Assembly: GCA_028713595.1 (NCBI GenBank)
Contig: JAQTNZ010000011.1
Location: 1-15,476 of the forward strand
DNA: 15,476 nucleotides
Origin: Methylovulum sp.
Lineage (GTDB): Bacteria > Pseudomonadota > Gammaproteobacteria > Methylococcales > Methylomonadaceae
Direction: 5' to 3'
Below, in pieces: positions 13,471 to 15,476 of the stretch (within the stretch, counting starts at the first letter, position 1; every line of letters starts with the position of its first letter). A program made the position numbers and the translations under genes. The notes under the pieces were generated by a model. It had not been told where the DNA came from. It saw only the letters and a list, made by a program, of their open reading frames with translations, and did not search any database.

Positions 13471-13556
13471 GTAGGTTGGGGTGAGGTACGAACCCCAACA
13501 AACAGGGTAGGGTGGTCGTGGTGTTGACATGTTGGGGTTCGCAAGCCCGCCCCAAC
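13471..13556. repeat. Hairpin dispersed repeat, family B, copy 4
   Basis: It has the same arms as the other copies, with the right arm ending GCCCCAAC after GTTGGGGTTCGCAAGC and the spacer varied. It lies 62 bp downstream of the secreted protein gene, preceded by an A/G-rich stretch (13448-13467). The rest of this 320-base gene-free stretch holds the promoter below. Confidence 0.9.
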
Positions 13557-13623
13557 GGGCTAAGGATAAGCCATGCCGGATGGCCTTACTCCGTTTTACG
13601 GCAACTCAGTATGGATGTTAACT

Positions 13624-13653
13624 TTGATAATGCCTGATGTCTTGCAGTATAAT
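13624..13653 (+). promoter_or_regulatory. Sigma70-type promoter for the WcbI-like gene
   Basis: TTGATA at 13624-13629 and TATAAT at 13648-13653, separated by 18 bp, form a near-consensus pair. A leader of about 70 bases leads to an AGGGGA ribosome site 5 bases before the ATG at 13729. Confidence 0.65.
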
Positions 13654-13728
13654 CATTTTTAGTGCCCGATGGCTTATGTGGCAAATCGTTGTAATCTTTT
13701 CTAAAACTTATGAGGGTATAGGGGAAAC

Positions 13729-14673
13729 ATGAAAATAGCATTGTTTGGGAATTGTCAGATGAGCCCCATCCGAAAAATTTTGCTGGCGCTTGATCCGGCC
13801 ATAGAGATCCGGCCGCTGCCGTCGATTTATCAACTGACCGATGTCCATATCAACCAGGTTGAAGACGCCATCAACGAGTCAGAATGGATAGTTTCACAAT
13901 TTGCGCCCAAGCTTGCCAATTTCCCCCTGTTAAGGACAGACCTGTTGCGGGAAAAATATGGCGATAAGGTAATTATTTATCCGAACCTCTATTTTCATGG
14001 TTACGGCCCTGACATCGGCACGTTGCCTGCCCCCCTTTTTGAAAATTTTAAGGGGCCACTGCTCGACTACCATAGCGACAAGGTTTTATTGGGTTTTTAT
14101 TATGGTTGGACGGTGGAAAAAACAGCGGGGCTTTTTCATGAAATAACACCAATCGACGATTTATATGGCAATGTTTTTGACGCGTCCTTGAATGAGCTTA
14201 AGCATAGAGAAACGTTTTGCGACGTGAAGATAACAGGCCTCATCGAGGAGAACGTTGCCAAGAAACGGCTGTTTTATGTGATGAACCATCCTTCATCGTT
14301 TTTGTTGTCTTCTGTGGCGAGACAGATACTGGCCCTTATGGGCAGGGATGGGCCAGACCAAATGGTGCCCGAGCATTATTTGCATGAAACCGAGTTAAGC
14401 GCGGCCATCCATCCGACCAACCGCTTTATAAGGCGGCAACATAAGATTGAATTTTTGGAAGAAGGCTTTTTTAAAGGCAGGGAAATGGAGCCTGTCAAAG
14501 GTAAGATGGTGCAGGCGCCCACAGATGTGGTGAAGCTTTATACCCCGGAAGCAATGGTGGAAAAGTTTTTCAGTTTTTATGGTTGCCACAGGGAGCAAAT
14601 CTTAGGCCATGCCCGGACAAAATCCATTGTCGAACGCTCAAAAGGCATCCTGGCCGCCAACGGGGATATTTGA
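13729..14673 (+). CDS. WcbI-like polysaccharide biosynthesis protein (putative acyltransferase)
   Basis: This 314-residue protein starts with the short strand and GNCQ motif (MKIALFGNCQM, GNCQ at 7-10) that marks the WcbI family, proteins tied to capsule or exopolysaccharide modification and proposed as acetyltransferases. Further family-like features are FAPKLANFPLLRTD, a YFHGYGPDIG segment (about 88-97), and HPSS at about 186-189. There is no signal peptide or membrane helix, so it is cytoplasmic. It has a good ribosome site (AGGGGA) and its own promoter, and no other polysaccharide gene is in the window, so its partners must lie elsewhere. The family call is by motif and layout; the acetyl donor and the sugar acceptor are unknown. 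Confidence 0.75.
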   Translation: MKIALFGNCQMSPIRKILLALDPAIEIRPLPSIYQLTDVHINQVEDAINESEWIVSQFAPKLANFPLLRTDLLREKYGDKVIIYPNLYFHGYGPDIGTLPAPLFENFKGPLLDYHSDKVLLGFYYGWTVEKTAGLFHEITPIDDLYGNVFDASLNELKHRETFCDVKITGLIEENVAKKRLFYVMNHPSSFLLSSVARQILALMGRDGPDQMVPEHYLHETELSAAIHPTNRFIRRQHKIEFLEEGFFKGREMEPVKGKMVQAPTDVVKLYTPEAMVEKFFSFYGCHREQILGHARTKSIVERSKGILAANGDI

Positions 14674-14683
14674 CCCCTTTAGG

Positions 14684-14768
14684 GCCGTTGGGGTGAGGTA
14701 CGAACCCCAACAAACAGGGTGGCGTGGTAGTGGTGTTAAAATGTTGGGGTTCGCAAGCCCGCCCCAAC
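14684..14768. repeat. Hairpin dispersed repeat, family B, copy 5, between convergent genes
   Basis: The left arm lacks the first bases (GGCCGTTGGGGTGAGG). The right arm has GTTGGGGTTCGCAAGC and ends GCCCCAAC. It fills the gap between the WcbI-like gene (stop 14673) and the minus-strand gene ending at 14772, the same arrangement as copy 2. Confidence 0.9.
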
Positions 14769-14771
14769 GCG

Positions 14772-15353
14772 CTAACTGAGTTGTATTTTCGACAGGCTTA
14801 GCTTGTCAATGGCCTTCATCATGTCCGCCGTTCTTTGCCGCCCTGTTTTCACATAAAGTTCGACAGTAGTCACCCCATTCGGCTTGGCGGTGAATAGACT
14901 GTCCCTTTTTAAAGAACAATGGCCGTTACAAGGCTTAGGCAGTTTTGTGTAGCTTTCAAAATCAGTGGTTATTGCCAACGTCTTACCCGCTTCATCGGTA
15001 TAAACGGTAATCTCTTTTATCGCGTCCCAACTGAGAAAAACGAACTGGTCTTTTTGGTTATAGATAGGGTAGTAAATGCCTTGCCCGTTAGCGGCGAACA
15101 CCAACGCCCCGGTTTTTAAGATGTTGGAAACTATAAAGTAAGAAAAGGCTATCGCACCGCCAAGATGAGCCAAAACCACCGGGCTTTGGCTTACATGTTG
15201 CACCACTACAACCAATGTTATGCCGATAGCCATAACAGAGAATAATACAGGGAAATAAAGCCATGCTAAACGGCTGTATTTTACAATCAACGGGGGTGGG
15301 TCTGAATCAAACCCAACTTCAGATAAACTGAGCGTTTCATACGTTTTTGCCAT
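14772..15353 (-). CDS. Membrane protein with C-terminal PH-like domain, hypothetical
   Basis: This 193-residue protein has a short polar N-terminus with DSDPPPLIVKYS, two hydrophobic helices (about 29-51 and 63-87), then a soluble C-terminal domain (about 88-193) with strands such as GIYYPIY, FVFLSWDAIKEITVYTD, KTLAITTDF and TTVELYVKTG. A two-helix anchor with a beta-rich domain of the type 'F...WxxIxxI...' resembles bacterial PH-like (bPH) membrane proteins; this is a shape match only. The start is set by a single ATG after a poor ribosome site (CAGG). The stop lies 4 bases past family B repeat copy 5. There is no operon partner in the window. Confidence 0.7.
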   Translation of the reverse strand: MAKTYETLSLSEVGFDSDPPPLIVKYSRLAWLYFPVLFSVMAIGITLVVVVQHVSQSPVVLAHLGGAIAFSYFIVSNILKTGALVFAANGQGIYYPIYNQKDQFVFLSWDAIKEITVYTDEAGKTLAITTDFESYTKLPKPCNGHCSLKRDSLFTAKPNGVTTVELYVKTGRQRTADMMKAIDKLSLSKIQLS

Positions 15354-15416
15354 AGTAACAAACCTGATGGTAAGGGGTTATGGGGGGCGTGGCTCTCTTG
15401 ACCGCCACCAGCGCGG

Positions 15417-15431
15417 TAAGGCGCATTCCGT
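15417..15431. repeat. Short dispersed repeat, inverse of 12373-12387
   Basis: TAAGGCGCATTCCGT at 15417-15431 is the exact reverse complement of 12373-12387, which lies upstream of the secreted protein gene. Fifteen identical bases, both in gene-free DNA, suggest fragments of another dispersed repeat family. Confidence 0.55.
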
Positions 15432-15464
15432 TGAGGGACTGTGATTTATTTTAAATTTGATAAT

Positions 15465-15476
15465 AGATCGGAAGAG
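15465..15476. other. Illumina TruSeq adapter remnant at the contig end
   Basis: AGATCGGAAGAG at the extreme end equals the first 12 bases of the standard Illumina TruSeq adapter. It is an assembly artefact from untrimmed read-through, not genomic sequence. Confidence 0.93.

Overview
The window looks like bacterial chromosome, probably from a gammaproteobacterium. A methanotroph-like (Methylococcales) host is a weak guess. It rests on a Tat-exported multicopper oxidase, a PEP-CTERM sorting signal and many dispersed palindromic repeats; no marker gene is present to settle it. The last 12 bases match the start of the Illumina TruSeq adapter, so the right edge is a raw contig end.

Region 1 (about 198-7755) is a prophage remnant or very reduced phage-derived block. 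In order it holds a small protein coupled to a phage accessory protein with DUF1351-like character, a replication-initiator-like winged-helix protein coupled to a second replication-type protein, an antisense zinc-ribbon membrane protein, a Cro/CI-type repressor, and the small and large terminase subunits. No integrase, portal, capsid or tail gene is visible. The gaps between these genes are packed with four or more families of palindromic repeats and MITE-like elements, some nested in each other. Two phage-region genes take their stop codon from a repeat edge, and the first 45 bp of the repressor gene are duplicated around a repeat cluster.

Region 2 (about 7850-9665) follows the large terminase where structural genes would be expected. 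It is a compact cassette: an unrecognised 258-residue protein, a PIN-domain RNase overlapping it by an ATGA junction, and a small membrane protein. A candidate promoter with two ACGCGTTA boxes precedes it and a strong terminator closes it. A toxin-antitoxin or defence role is possible but unproven. A HigA-like antitoxin gene without an intact HigB follows.

Region 3 (about 10270-15476) is ordinary chromosome: a 54-codon gene that is almost only a signal peptide plus a PEP-CTERM anchor, a convergent Tat-exported multicopper oxidase, a secreted protein made of repeated modules, a WcbI-like polysaccharide-modification protein with a good sigma70 promoter, and a two-helix membrane protein. One 85-bp hairpin repeat recurs five times in the window; two copies sit exactly between convergent genes.
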